Positions 34,551-44,031 are shown, counted from the stretch's first letter. The stretch: 64,000 nucleotides of DNA from an uncultured Flavobacteriaceae bacterium (GCA_947494825.1 CANLWN010000003.1:310001-374000), one strand, 5' to 3'. Translations and numbers: made by a program. Notes: generated by a model not told the origin, from the sequence alone.

Positions 34551-35809
34551 TCAATTGGAAAGTCATATTGAATATCGCCAAGACCCATCTCATCACCAAG
34601 AAGAAGTCTACCATTACGGCGTCTTTGGGGGTAACTTTTGGAATAGGGGCCTACATCACCCTGGTAAGTTTTATGACCGGGCTCAACCAAATGCTCGATG
34701 ATCTCATTCTGGATCAAACACCACATATCCATCTTTACAATGAAATAGAACCCTCCAAAGTACAGCCCATTTCCTTGTATGACGAATTTAAGGGGTCCAT
34801 GAACATTGTTCATTCCATAAAGCCCAAACAAAGCCAAAAGAAAATCCACAACGCTCTGCCCATACTCCATTTTTTAAGGAAAGATGGCAATGTACGGGGG
34901 GTCACTCCCCAAATCAAGGCGCAGATCTTTTATCTATCGGGCTCTATTGAACTGGGTGGAAACCTAACCGGCATAGACATTATGGAGGAGGTACGCCTCT
35001 CCAACATGCAGGATTATATCGTCCAAGGAACCCCTGAAGCATTAAAAAATAATGACAACGCCATTTTATTAGGGGCGGGGCTCGCCAAGAAAATGTCGCT
35101 TTCTATAGGGGACCGGGTACAGATCAGTACGGTAAAAGGCGATGTCTTTCCTCTAAAGATTGTGGGCATCTATCAAAGTGGGCTGGCAGATATCGACAAT
35201 ATCCAGAGTTTTGCCAACCTAAAGACCGTACAGCGTATCTTGGGCGAGGCCGAAAATTACCTGACAGACATTAACGTTAAACTTGTTGATCTCTCACAAT
35301 CAGAACCCATGGCCCGGCAATTGGAACAGCAGTTTGACCTGAAGGCAACGGACATCAATGAGGCCAATGCCCAGTTTGAAACCGGTTCCAATATTCGAAA
35401 CCTCATCACCTATTCGGTCTCCGTGACGCTTTTGATCGTTGCCGGTTTCGGAATCTACAATATTTTAAACATGTTGATCTACGAAAAGATGAAGGATATT
35501 GCCATCCTTAAGGCCACGGGGTTCTCGGGAACCGATGTACAGCTCATTTTTATGAGCCAGGCCCTGATTATAGGGGCCATTGGCGGAATTTTGGGCCTCT
35601 TGGCCGGCTTTGGACTTTCAAGGCTCATCGATAACGTGGCTTTTGAGACGGAGGCGCTCCCCACCATTACCACCTATCCCATTAATCACAATATCATGTA
35701 CTACATCATCGGTATTTCCTTTGCGCTCCTGTCCACCTTTGTTGCGGGTTATCTACCTTCCAGAAAGGCCAAACGCATTGATCCCGTACGCATTATAAGA
35801 GGAACCTAA
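34547..35809 (+). CDS. ABC exporter permease, FtsX/MacB type
   Basis: A 420-residue permease with an N-terminal helix (about 20-42), a large periplasmic MacB-like core (about 45-275) and three C-terminal FtsX helices (about 280-302, 335-357, 385-405). Typical motifs such as LKATGFSGTDVQLIFM and the C-terminal PSRKAKRIDPVRIIRG are present. Works with the adjacent ATPase and adaptor for export or lipoprotein release. It overlaps the adaptor by 4 nt and the ATPase follows after 10 nt. Confidence 0.9.
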   Translation: MINWKVILNIAKTHLITKKKSTITASLGVTFGIGAYITLVSFMTGLNQMLDDLILDQTPHIHLYNEIEPSKVQPISLYDEFKGSMNIVHSIKPKQSQKKIHNALPILHFLRKDGNVRGVTPQIKAQIFYLSGSIELGGNLTGIDIMEEVRLSNMQDYIVQGTPEALKNNDNAILLGAGLAKKMSLSIGDRVQISTVKGDVFPLKIVGIYQSGLADIDNIQSFANLKTVQRILGEAENYLTDINVKLVDLSQSEPMARQLEQQFDLKATDINEANAQFETGSNIRNLITYSVSVTLLIVAGFGIYNILNMLIYEKMKDIAILKATGFSGTDVQLIFMSQALIIGAIGGILGLLAGFGLSRLIDNVAFETEALPTITTYPINHNIMYYIIGISFALLSTFVAGYLPSRKAKRIDPVRIIRGT

Positions 35810-35819
35810 TCACTACCCC

Positions 35820-36506
35820 ATGAGCCTAGTACTGGAAGCCAGAGATATCAACAAACATTTTAGAAAGCCGGTCCTTTTCCATGTGTTAAAGGATATTGGT
35901 TTTGATGTAAAAAAAGGGGAATTTGCTTCTATCATGGGAAAGTCGGGCTGCGGAAAATCCACCTTGCTGTACATTTTGTCTACCATGGACACGGACTACG
36001 AGGGCCAACTGTACCTCAACGAAACATTGGTAACTGGAAAACCCCATAACGAACTTTCCAGGCTTCGGAACAAACAGATTGGTTTTGTGTTTCAATTCCA
36101 TTACCTGCTCTCCGAGTTCAGCGTGCTCGAGAACGTGATGCTCCCCGCCAAAAAACTGGCGGAGAAAACGAACGCGGAAATAACGCACAATGCCATGGAA
36201 AAGCTAAAGATGCTCAATATTGGACATTTGGCCAAAAAGCGTGCTTCCCGAATTTCGGGAGGAGAAAAACAGCGGGTTGCAATCGCCAGGGCCTTGATCA
36301 ATGATCCCTTGATTCTTATGGGCGATGAACCTACCGGTAACCTGGACAGTTACAATGCAGAAAATGTATTTCAAATTTTCAAGCAGTTAAAGGAGGAACA
36401 GGGGCTTTCGCTTTTAGTAGTGACCCATGACGTGGATTTCGCACAACGTACCGATCGAATTATCCTCATGGAGGACGGGAAAATCATAAACGACCCAAAT
36501 AACTAA
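35820..36506 (+). CDS. ABC exporter ATPase, LolD/MacB type
   Basis: A 228-residue ABC ATPase with Walker A GKSGCGKST (about 39-47), Q-loop VFQFHYLL, signature RISGGEKQR and Walker B LILMGDEPTGNLDS, all in LolD-like order. It powers the preceding permease. Its stop is 4 nt from the convergent stop of a universal stress gene; I see no terminator between them. Confidence 0.92.
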   Translation: MSLVLEARDINKHFRKPVLFHVLKDIGFDVKKGEFASIMGKSGCGKSTLLYILSTMDTDYEGQLYLNETLVTGKPHNELSRLRNKQIGFVFQFHYLLSEFSVLENVMLPAKKLAEKTNAEITHNAMEKLKMLNIGHLAKKRASRISGGEKQRVAIARALINDPLILMGDEPTGNLDSYNAENVFQIFKQLKEEQGLSLLVVTHDVDFAQRTDRIILMEDGKIINDPNN

Positions 36507-36510
36507 TCCC

Positions 36511-37356
36511 TCATGGATGGGCCTTATTGAAGGTCAAAAGCGGAATACCGGCCTTGGAAATCATACGTTCTACGAGGTCCTTATGGGTTAAGGACCTTAA
36601 GAAACTTTGCTCCTCGCGCTCCAGCATGGCCACTAGCTGCGCATCTATATCCGTTATGTAATCCGCTAGACTACCAAAGACATCCTCCGAAAACTGAAGT
36701 TGGAAGCTCATGTTTTCATAATCTACCTGCTGCTGCACCATTTCCTTGAACCATTCCATTTGATCTTCTCCCGCGTATTCCCCTTTGGTAGAAATATGTA
36801 CCAGATCCAAAGGAATCTTTAAAGGACGTGCAAATTGATCCACCAACTTGCCTATGGCATAAATATCGGCTTGTTCAAAGGCAGTGGCATAAACCATTCT
36901 TTCAATTTTGGTCGGAAGCGTATCGGGTGGAACGGCCAGCACAGGACAAGAAGCGTTGTGGATCAAATCTTTGGCGGTGCTGCCCATGAGCAACCGTCGC
37001 AAACCACTGCCTCCTTCCGTCCCGATTACGATCAGTTCGGCGTCAATGGTCTTGCATTGCTCCAGGATGCCGTCCCAGACCAAGCTATGCTCGTCCACGA
37101 CTATGCGGAATTTTTTGCCATCAGGTTCCATTCCCAATTGGTCCTGGCAAAAAGCCGTCAATTTTGCTTTGTGCTTTGCCAAGGCCTCTTCCTGCATGCG
37201 GGCATAGGCAATGCTCACTGGACTTACCAGGGTATCTATATCGTATACATGCAGAATCACCAGGTTTGCCTTCAACTTGTCGCTAAGGAATTTTGCAAAC
37301 TTGAGGGCACTGACAGAGCTTTCGGAATAATCGGTAGCACATAATATAGTCTTCAT
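36511..37356 (-). CDS. Universal stress protein, two-domain
   Basis: A 281-residue tandem UspA protein. The first domain has a full ATP motif (GTEGGSGLRRLLMGSTAKDL); the second domain (about 150-281) lacks it, so only the first half probably binds nucleotide. It differs from the 18-22 kb pair in ending and motif. Directly behind an Fnr-type promoter. Confidence 0.88.
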   Translation of the reverse strand: MKTILCATDYSESSVSALKFAKFLSDKLKANLVILHVYDIDTLVSPVSIAYARMQEEALAKHKAKLTAFCQDQLGMEPDGKKFRIVVDEHSLVWDGILEQCKTIDAELIVIGTEGGSGLRRLLMGSTAKDLIHNASCPVLAVPPDTLPTKIERMVYATAFEQADIYAIGKLVDQFARPLKIPLDLVHISTKGEYAGEDQMEWFKEMVQQQVDYENMSFQLQFSEDVFGSLADYITDIDAQLVAMLEREEQSFLRSLTHKDLVERMISKAGIPLLTFNKAHP

Positions 37357-37409
37357 AGGCCACTGCTTTTGGATAGGATGAAACTAAAAAAAAGGAGGGA
37401 TGCCAACTA

Positions 37410-37421
37410 TGACTATAGTCA
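37410..37421 (-). promoter_or_regulatory. Fnr-type box upstream of universal stress gene
   Basis: Palindrome TGACTATAGTCA (perfect), with -7 TAGTTTCA at 37379-37386, 23 nt away on the minus strand; the gene starts 22 nt after it. Confidence 0.82.
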
Positions 37422-37456
37422 TTTGCCGGTAAGTGGTCCTTTATTAGAAAAGGGTT

Positions 37457-38290
37457 TTATGCATTGAGGCTCAACAACGGAAAATTGACGCTGGATTCCA
37501 TTTTTTTCACCAGTCCTTTGTGGAATAGTTTCCGAAAAAATCCTTCGCCCTGTCGTTCCAGGAGCGCCACCATATCCGCATTTACTTGAACCATATAAGC
37601 ACTTAGGCCTTTGTACACCCCTTGGTGTCGAAATAATTTGAATTCCAGTTTGGCATACCCCACCTTTTGGGAAAGCATTTCGTTGAACCAGGACAACTGC
37701 TCCTCACCGCTAAATTCCCCTGTGGTTGGGATGTGAACGACATAAATTCTCGCCCCAAAGGGTTCAGCAATGCGTACCAATGTTCTTAGGGCGATGATGT
37801 CGTCTTCTTCGAAATCGGTCCCATAGACAATATTGGAAATCGCACATTGGGCAAGGTCGTTGGGTATTATCAACAAGGGGCAGTGTACCCTATCTATGAG
37901 TGCCTTGGCAATATTTCCGGAAAAAAAGCCCCGTAGGGTATGGGTATCCTTCATGCCTACAAGGACCATATCGGGCCGCAGTTCCCGTGATTTGGAAAGA
38001 ATACCTTCCACTATGGATGTATTTTCAACAAGCCTCAGGTAAACCTTGACCCCTTCGGTCCTATCGTCCAAATACTTTTCCACGTAGTTTTTTAAGAGGT
38101 CAAAATGTTCATGAAAAGCCAGTTTTTTAATCTGTGCAGGCGCACGTATCGTGGAAACCGTAATCGGAGGAAGGTCATACACATGCAAAACCACCAAATC
38201 GGCACCTAGTACAAGGCATAGCTGATGTGCATAAGCCAGGGCACCTACGGAATGTTTTGAGCAATCGGTGGCATATAGAACGGTTTTCAT
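37457..38290 (-). CDS. Universal stress protein, degenerate motif
   Basis: A 277-residue tandem UspA protein similar to its neighbour. The nucleotide motif in domain one is changed (GMKDTHTLRGFFSGNIAK), lacking the second Gly of the G-2x-G pattern, so ATP binding may be weak or lost. Its second half, like its neighbour's, lacks the motif. It has its own Fnr-type promoter and shares the box with a divergent unknown gene. Confidence 0.87.
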   Translation of the reverse strand: MKTVLYATDCSKHSVGALAYAHQLCLVLGADLVVLHVYDLPPITVSTIRAPAQIKKLAFHEHFDLLKNYVEKYLDDRTEGVKVYLRLVENTSIVEGILSKSRELRPDMVLVGMKDTHTLRGFFSGNIAKALIDRVHCPLLIIPNDLAQCAISNIVYGTDFEEDDIIALRTLVRIAEPFGARIYVVHIPTTGEFSGEEQLSWFNEMLSQKVGYAKLEFKLFRHQGVYKGLSAYMVQVNADMVALLERQGEGFFRKLFHKGLVKKMESSVNFPLLSLNA

Positions 38291-38341
38291 GGTTTTAGAC
38301 TAACAGATAGTGAATCTATTGCAATTCCTGCCGGATAAAAA

Positions 38342-38353
38342 TGATAACGGTCA
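38342..38353. promoter_or_regulatory. Fnr-type box between usp and a coiled-coil gene
   Basis: TGATAACGGTCA. Minus side: TAGATTCA at 38311-38318; plus side: TAATTTTA at 38377-38384; both exactly 23 nt from the box. Confidence 0.8.
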
Positions 38354-38411
38354 TTTTAGCTATAGTGTAGTGTGGCTAATTTTATAATCTAATCATTAAA
38401 AATGATACACC

Positions 38412-38861
38412 ATGAGCGAATACAGAAATAGACCCAAAGGAATATATATCCAGCAGGCCCCATGGGACGAACTTTATGTCCTCACCCAACACTGGAAATC
38501 CGACCTGGAATTTTACAGGGACGATCTTCGCTTTTTGCACCACTTAATCGATAAGTACTTTATGTGGATTACCGAGAAGGAGAACCTGGACCTGGTAAAG
38601 GAGATTAAAAAGAACCTCTTTACTACAGGAAAACAGAGCAAGGACCTATTGGCCAAAGTGGGAAAACATCTCATCCAATTGGGACAATTGGTAGAAAATC
38701 CAAACTCGGGAGAAGCGGCCATATTTAAAATGGAGCACGAACACCTGGAAGATGAAATCGCCGATTTTGTAAAATCCTTTCGTCAAAATAGAAAAGAGGT
38801 ATTTGCCATAACGGAATATATCATTGACAGTGAACAACTGCCTCATATATTTGAATCCTAA
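38412..38861 (+). CDS. Unrecognised helical protein under Fnr-type control
   Basis: A 149-residue, almost wholly helical and charged protein with no signal peptide or cysteines. His-rich points (HHLIDKYF near 38-45, EHEHLEDE near 108-115) could form a helical metal-binding bundle, but I do not assign a function. It starts a unit that goes on to a possible 36-residue peptide and a DUF6544-like membrane protein. Driven by a promoter with standard geometry. Confidence 0.7.
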   Translation: MSEYRNRPKGIYIQQAPWDELYVLTQHWKSDLEFYRDDLRFLHHLIDKYFMWITEKENLDLVKEIKKNLFTTGKQSKDLLAKVGKHLIQLGQLVENPNSGEAAIFKMEHEHLEDEIADFVKSFRQNRKEVFAITEYIIDSEQLPHIFES

Positions 38862-38865
38862 ACCA

Positions 38866-38976
38866 ATGACAAGCAAAAAAACTGCGCTCCCCATCATGCA
38901 CGAACAAAACGATTGTCCGCCACATCATCGGAAGTTATGTAGGCCCTTATTGAAAGTCAAAGAGGAGCCGTCATGA
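38866..38976 (+). CDS. Possible 36-residue Cys/His-containing peptide
   Basis: A short frame from ATG 38866 with residues CPPHHRKLC near the middle; its stop TGA overlaps the next start in ATGA (38973-38976). The overlap and the Cys/His pattern are suggestive, but nothing else supports it. Confidence 0.3.
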   Translation: MTSKKTALPIMHEQNDCPPHHRKLCRPLLKVKEEPS

Positions 38977-40085
38977 AAACCTTTCTGGCTTTGGTAATGC
39001 TTTTCCATGGACTTATCCACCTCATGGGGTTCGCAAAGGCTTTTGGACTAGCGAAGATTGACCGTTTAACCGTAAATATCCCGTGGTCTCTTGGCCTTTC
39101 ATGGTTGCTGGCAACGCTGGTTTTTAGTATAAGCGCCATTGCACTTTTATTGAAAAAGGAATGGTGGCCAACTCTAGCTATCCTTGCCGTGGCGATTTCG
39201 CAAATCCTTATTATAATCTATTGGAAGGATGCCAAATACGGAACCGTGGCCAACCTGCTTATTCTTCTTGTCAGTATACCCTCCTATGGCAGCTACCGGT
39301 TCCAGAGCAGGAGCTTGAAAGCGGCCCGTACCCAATGGGTTCAAAAGATCCCAAAAAACACTTCGGTAATCTATTTGCAAGATCTTGCCCATATGCCCCC
39401 CATAGTACAAAAATGGGTGTTGGCCTCCGGGGTGGTGGGACATCAAAAGCCAACTACGGCCCATATCGAACAAAAAGGACGTATGAAAACCGACCCCGAT
39501 GGGCGGTGGATGCCCTTTACGGCAGAGCAATACGTGAACACACGTTCACCGGGCTTTGTTTGGATAGCAAAAGTGAGGTCCTTTCCATTTATTTATTTGG
39601 ACGGGCGGGATAAGTTGGAAAACGGCAAGGGGGAGATGCTCATAAAGTTATCGGGGCTTTTTCCGGTCGTGGACGTGCAGCCGGACGATAAGATCAACTC
39701 AGCGGCCATGCAACGTTATCTCGCCGAAATTAGTTGGTTCCCATCGGCGGCACTTAATGAAAACATTGTTTGGGAAGCTGTGGATTCCCTTTCAGCCAGA
39801 GCGACCATCTCCACAGAAAACCTAAAAGTCTCGGGCATCTTTACATTCAATTCGGAAGGTGGCATGGTTTCCTTTGAAACGGAACGTTATTTTGGAAACG
39901 ACGCGGACGCACGGCTCGAAAAGTGGTTTATTGAGGCCTTGGAATATAAGGAGTTCCAAAACTTTACCATTCCAAGTAAATGCAAGGTGAGTTGGAAATT
40001 ACAGGAGGGCGACTTCACTTGGCTTGATCTGGAAATCGATGACGTGTATTATTATCCAAACCTATCTACCGTCCCCGATCGCTGA
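38973..40085 (+). CDS. DUF6544-like membrane protein
   Basis: A 370-residue protein with four N-terminal membrane helices (about 2-18, 37-60, 66-84, 88-105) and a large C-terminal domain with HMPPIVQKWVLASGVVG and WMPFTAEQY, which I recognise from DUF6544-type proteins. Function unknown. Follows the helical gene under an Fnr-type promoter; its start overlaps a tiny frame's stop. Confidence 0.7.
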   Translation: MKTFLALVMLFHGLIHLMGFAKAFGLAKIDRLTVNIPWSLGLSWLLATLVFSISAIALLLKKEWWPTLAILAVAISQILIIIYWKDAKYGTVANLLILLVSIPSYGSYRFQSRSLKAARTQWVQKIPKNTSVIYLQDLAHMPPIVQKWVLASGVVGHQKPTTAHIEQKGRMKTDPDGRWMPFTAEQYVNTRSPGFVWIAKVRSFPFIYLDGRDKLENGKGEMLIKLSGLFPVVDVQPDDKINSAAMQRYLAEISWFPSAALNENIVWEAVDSLSARATISTENLKVSGIFTFNSEGGMVSFETERYFGNDADARLEKWFIEALEYKEFQNFTIPSKCKVSWKLQEGDFTWLDLEIDDVYYYPNLSTVPDR

Positions 40086-40140
40086 TGTTTTTTGTGGTCC
40101 AAAAAAACCATCTCCCAATACCTGTTAGTTGTCCTGAAAA

Positions 40141-41121
40141 TTAATTTTCTTCTTCCACCCTAGCCTGTTTTTCCAGCTTTCTAAAATACCTGCGTGTAAG
40201 GAAACTGTGTTTTAAGGCCTCCATGTTCTCGTTGAACCGGGCCGTCCCCTCTTGGATGTGCAGCATCGTGCTATCCAATCGCCGTACCAATGTGGTATCC
40301 TTTAGGAGATAGGTCACGGCGCCCTTTCCGTGCCTTATTTCCCCGATTGTCGTATTGAGGTTCCTTGTAAGACTATCAATATGAATACTCGAAGATTCCA
40401 GATGGGCAATAACAGATCGCACCCTTTCGGCAGCAATCGTATCACTTAACAAGACCCCGGCCACACTTTCCTCAAACTTCACCTTTTCCAGAAAGGCATT
40501 TAAATCGGCTATCGTTTTATTGGCCCTACCGCTCGCCTGCTTCAAATTAAGAATCATTTTTTGCAGGTCCCCAGCCATCAAGGTATCGTTCAATAGTCTC
40601 CCTAAGGTACCCTTCCCTTGCGTCAGTGCCTGTGTAACCTGCAAAAGGTCGGCTGTAAGCAACGCAGCATTCTGGTTGGTAACATTCAGGGTACCCAACA
40701 TGTCCTCCGCACCGATCCTGCTATAGGACGCGATTTGGTTCCCCTCCTGTACCCGTTCCCCGGACATCCTTCCCGGTATGATGTTCACGATCATGTTACC
40801 CACCAATCCATCCGAACCAATGCTTGCCACAGCATCCGTGGTGATGTGTTTTCGCATCTTCTCCTCTATGGCCATTTTTACCCGGATAATGGAATCATTT
40901 TCCATCTCTATGGATTTTACTATGCCCACATTGATACCTGAAAAACGCACATTGTTGCCCAGTCTCAATCCATTGACGTTGTTAAATACCGTGCTGATCG
41001 TGAACGTTCTGCTAAACATGTCCTGATTGTTCCCTATCAGGTAGGCCGCAATCACCAGGAAGACGGTCCCGACCAGTACAAAAATTCCCAAGCGCATTTT
41101 TTCCTTCGTTGTTCTATCCAT
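40141..41121 (-). CDS. MlaD-type periplasmic lipid-transport protein
   Basis: A 326-residue MCE-domain protein: an N-terminal anchor helix (about 10-30), an MCE domain (TVFNNVNGLRLGNNVRFSGINVGIVKSI...) and a long coiled C-terminal region with repeated TLGRLLNDTLMA-like elements. MlaD binds phospholipids between the membranes. It is the last gene of an MlaE-MlaF-MlaD operon; no MlaB or MlaC gene is seen here. Fnr-type promoter at the operon head. Confidence 0.88.
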   Translation of the reverse strand: MDRTTKEKMRLGIFVLVGTVFLVIAAYLIGNNQDMFSRTFTISTVFNNVNGLRLGNNVRFSGINVGIVKSIEMENDSIIRVKMAIEEKMRKHITTDAVASIGSDGLVGNMIVNIIPGRMSGERVQEGNQIASYSRIGAEDMLGTLNVTNQNAALLTADLLQVTQALTQGKGTLGRLLNDTLMAGDLQKMILNLKQASGRANKTIADLNAFLEKVKFEESVAGVLLSDTIAAERVRSVIAHLESSSIHIDSLTRNLNTTIGEIRHGKGAVTYLLKDTTLVRRLDSTMLHIQEGTARFNENMEALKHSFLTRRYFRKLEKQARVEEEN

Positions 41122-41125
41122 GTTG

Positions 41126-41908
41126 TCAATGTTTAAAGAAGGCCTTGACCTTTTGGTCCGTAACCTTCAAAAGTTCTTTAAATGTGCCTTCCGCGTAATC
41201 AATCCCGTCTACCAACAAGATCATCCGATCCGCGATAACCCGAGCACAATCCACATCGTGGGTGATGATCAAGGAGGAGGTCTTATATTTCTGCTGTATG
41301 CTCAGCATCAGTTCAATAATTTCCTTGGAGGTAATGGGGTCCAAACCGCTTGTAGGTTCATCATAAAGAATGATCTTGGGTCGCATAATCAAGGTCCTTG
41401 CCAAGGCCACCCTTCTTTTCATGCCACCGGAGAGCTCAGACGGCATCATATTGACCGTGTGCGCCAAGCCTACATTGCCCAAGGTCTCCAGAACCAGGGA
41501 TTCGGTATCCAAGCCCTCCCCAAATTTGTTCATGTGCCTCCTCAAGGGGAATTCCAAATTTTCCCTTACGGTCATGGAATCATAAAGAGCGCTGCCCTGG
41601 AACAAAAAGCCTACGTCCGTTCTAAGGTCGTCCAAAGTGGTTTGGTCCAGGGTACGTATGTCCTTTCCCATCACATTTATGCTTCCGCTATCGGCCTTCA
41701 TTAATCCGATCAGGCATTTGATCATTACCGATTTTCCGGAGCCCGATTTGCCCATGATCACCAAGTTTTCGCCCTTGTATAGCCGCATATTAAATCCGTT
41801 GAGCACATGGTTGTCCCCGAAACTCTTTCTGAGGTCCTTGATTTCAATGACCACCTCCCTGTTTTCCAGGGGTTTTGTAACCGTAAGTACGTCTTTATCT
41901 TCCCTCAT
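41126..41908 (-). CDS. MlaF-type ATPase of lipid ABC transporter
   Basis: A 260-residue ABC ATPase with Walker A MGKSGSGKSV, signature LSGGMKRR and Walker B KIILYDEPTSGLDP. The GLDPITSKEI stretch is typical of MlaF. It is 4 nt from mlaD and overlaps mlaE by 4 nt. It couples ATP use to lipid movement with MlaE and MlaD. Confidence 0.92.
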   Translation of the reverse strand: MREDKDVLTVTKPLENREVVIEIKDLRKSFGDNHVLNGFNMRLYKGENLVIMGKSGSGKSVMIKCLIGLMKADSGSINVMGKDIRTLDQTTLDDLRTDVGFLFQGSALYDSMTVRENLEFPLRRHMNKFGEGLDTESLVLETLGNVGLAHTVNMMPSELSGGMKRRVALARTLIMRPKIILYDEPTSGLDPITSKEIIELMLSIQQKYKTSSLIITHDVDCARVIADRMILLVDGIDYAEGTFKELLKVTDQKVKAFFKH

Positions 41909-42687
41909 AGCTCATAAAAAATATCCGATACGAAAACTGCAATAAAATCCAGGATAAAGATGAGCATGGAGGCCATTACAACCGCCGTATTGGCAGCCAT
42001 TCCCACGCCTACGGTACCCTTTTTACAATTATAGCCCTTAAAGCAACCTACCAACCCGATGGCAAAACCAAAGAAAAAGGATTTTACGGTGGCCGGTATC
42101 AAATCGCCAAAATCCAGGGATGAAAAAATCTTGTTAAAAAAAAGCTGAAAGCTAACATCGCCCTTAAAATGTTCCACCAAATAAGAACCAAAGAGTGCCA
42201 ATACATCGCCCAAGATTACCAAAATAGGAACCATCAAGGTAGTCGCGGCTATCCTAGTCACCACCAAATATTTAAAGGGATTGGTACCGGACACCTCCAT
42301 AGCGTCTATTTGCTCGGTAACCCGCATGGACCCCAATTCCGCTCCTATTCCCGAAGCCACCCGTCCCGCACATATGAGGGCAATGACCACGGGCCCAATT
42401 TCCCGTACTATGGAGATACCCACCATATTGGGCATCCAGGAAACTGCTCCAAATTCTATAAGGGTTGGCCGCGTCTGAAGGGTAAGGACCAATCCAATGA
42501 TAAAACCTGTAATCCCTACAAGTGTCAGGGACCTGTTTCCTACGCTATAGCACTGGCGTAGAAGTTCATTAAACTCGAATGGGCGTTTGGGAGCTTCCCG
42601 GAGAAAACGCCCGGCAAAATGCGAAAGTTCCCCAATTTGAATCAGGAAATCCTTTATGCCCTCCGTTATTTGAGCCTTTGCCATCAT
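41905..42687 (-). CDS. MlaE-type permease of lipid ABC transporter
   Basis: A 260-residue permease with about five membrane helices and MlaE signatures AGRVASGIGAELGSMRVTEQIDA and the C-terminal MLIFILDFI. It forms the membrane channel of the retrograde or anterograde phospholipid transporter that maintains outer membrane asymmetry. First gene of the operon; start at ATG 42687 (or 42684), 24 nt after the -7 element. Confidence 0.92.
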   Translation of the reverse strand: MMAKAQITEGIKDFLIQIGELSHFAGRFLREAPKRPFEFNELLRQCYSVGNRSLTLVGITGFIIGLVLTLQTRPTLIEFGAVSWMPNMVGISIVREIGPVVIALICAGRVASGIGAELGSMRVTEQIDAMEVSGTNPFKYLVVTRIAATTLMVPILVILGDVLALFGSYLVEHFKGDVSFQLFFNKIFSSLDFGDLIPATVKSFFFGFAIGLVGCFKGYNCKKGTVGVGMAANTAVVMASMLIFILDFIAVFVSDIFYEL

Positions 42688-42742
42688 ACCCTATTCCCAA
42701 AATGGGGTATTCAAATATATTCCGGTCTCCACGGGCTAACAA

Positions 42743-42754
42743 TGATATCAGTCA
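42743..42754 (-). promoter_or_regulatory. Fnr-type box upstream of mlaEFD
   Basis: TGATATCAGTCA with -7 TATATTTG at 42712-42719, 23 nt away on the minus strand. Confidence 0.85.
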
Positions 42755-42808
42755 TGTAGCGTAGCATGCAGCCAATATCAGGTATCAGAGGTTTAAAAGG
42801 TGTTGCTT

Positions 42809-43102
42809 TTATTGATGAAATCGTTCCAATCTTTTCTTAAGCAATTTTAATTCCTCCTGCAAATCGGTTACCCGATCCAAGAGGTGGTGAATGGCTTGTA
42901 AGCCTTCCGCATTAATATCCAATTCGAGATGCAAACGTAGCATTCGCTCCAAGTTTGGAAGTTGGTCCCTGGAAACATGCGGCTTCCTATTGACCGTGTT
43001 AAGTTGAACAAGCTCGTATTCCGAGAAGATTAGCACTATGGATTCATCTATGCCATAGTGGGAACAAAAATCCGTTAACGCTATGTAATCCTTTGTTTTC
43101 AT
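42809..43102 (-). CDS. Chaperone modulator CbpM-like protein
   Basis: A 97-residue protein with a MerR-like N-terminal helix region and a C-terminal coiled coil (LLDRVTDLQEELKLLKKRLERF). It is directly after a CbpA-type DnaJ gene. CbpM binds CbpA and inhibits its J-domain, so the pair likely acts together. Third gene of the patatin/dnaJ/cbpM unit. Confidence 0.75.
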   Translation of the reverse strand: MKTKDYIALTDFCSHYGIDESIVLIFSEYELVQLNTVNRKPHVSRDQLPNLERMLRLHLELDINAEGLQAIHHLLDRVTDLQEELKLLKKRLERFHQ

Positions 43103-43110
43103 GCCATATG

Positions 43111-44001
43111 CTATAGGTTAGTGGCTGCAAGCGCCTCGAACAGTTGCCGTTGCTCATCGTTCAATTGCTTTGGTAGCTTTACGGCAAAGGTCACGTACAG
43201 ATCTCCATATTGATTCTCCTTTTTGTATTTGGGAACCCCTTTCCCTTTCAGTTTTACGATGGCTCCATTCTGAGTTTCCGGTTTTACATTTAATTTCACC
43301 TTTCCATCCAGGGTTTCCAACATAAGCTCCCCTCCAAGGATTGCTGTGATCAAGGGAATTTCAATGGTTTTATATAGATTGGCGCCCTCTCTTTTAAAAC
43401 CCTTTTCGTTAGCAATGGAAAAGGTAATGTACAGGTCCCCTGCCGGTCCCTGATTGATACCGGGCCCGCCATGGCCGGCTATTTTTATGGTTTGCCCATC
43501 CTCAACACCAGCTGGAATGGTAATACGTATTTTCTTGTTGTTCAGTGTAAGCGTTTGTTTTTTAGTGGTCAGGACATCCATCAAGGACAAGTGCAGCATC
43601 GTATTATAATCCTGTCCCCGATATCGTACTTGGGAACTCCCCGGGCCAAAGCTGCCTCCTCCGAACATGGATTCAAAGAAGTCCGAAAAATCGCCGGCAT
43701 CATCCTTGCTGTAGGTGTAGCTCCCAAAACCCCCTTGCTTTCTTCCGGAGCGCTTGGCCTTTTCAAACGCCTCGGCGTGCTGCCAGTCCTTTCCGTAGGC
43801 GTCATATTTTTTTCGTTTCTCAGGGTCGCCCAGCACCTCATTGGCTTCATTGATCTGTTTGAATTTCTGTTCTGCCGCCGTGTCGTTAGGGTTCAAATCT
43901 GGATGATATTTTCGTGCCAGCTTTCTATAGGTCTTCTTGATTTCGGCTTCAGTGGCAGTTTTATCGAGCCCCAACACCTTGTAGTAGTCTATGAATTCCA
44001 T
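43111..44001 (-). CDS. DnaJ-family co-chaperone, CbpA type
   Basis: A 296-residue protein: J-domain with HPD (33-35), a Gly/Phe/Ser-rich linker, then two C-terminal beta domains (about 120-290). The zinc-finger of canonical DnaJ is missing, as in CbpA. Such proteins drive Hsp70 cycles in stress or stationary phase. Lies between the patatin gene (30 nt gap) and cbpM (8 nt gap). Confidence 0.88.
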   Translation of the reverse strand: MEFIDYYKVLGLDKTATEAEIKKTYRKLARKYHPDLNPNDTAAEQKFKQINEANEVLGDPEKRKKYDAYGKDWQHAEAFEKAKRSGRKQGGFGSYTYSKDDAGDFSDFFESMFGGGSFGPGSSQVRYRGQDYNTMLHLSLMDVLTTKKQTLTLNNKKIRITIPAGVEDGQTIKIAGHGGPGINQGPAGDLYITFSIANEKGFKREGANLYKTIEIPLITAILGGELMLETLDGKVKLNVKPETQNGAIVKLKGKGVPKYKKENQYGDLYVTFAVKLPKQLNDEQRQLFEALAATNL

Positions 44002-44031
44002 GTAACGATATCCTATACCACGTTTGCTACG

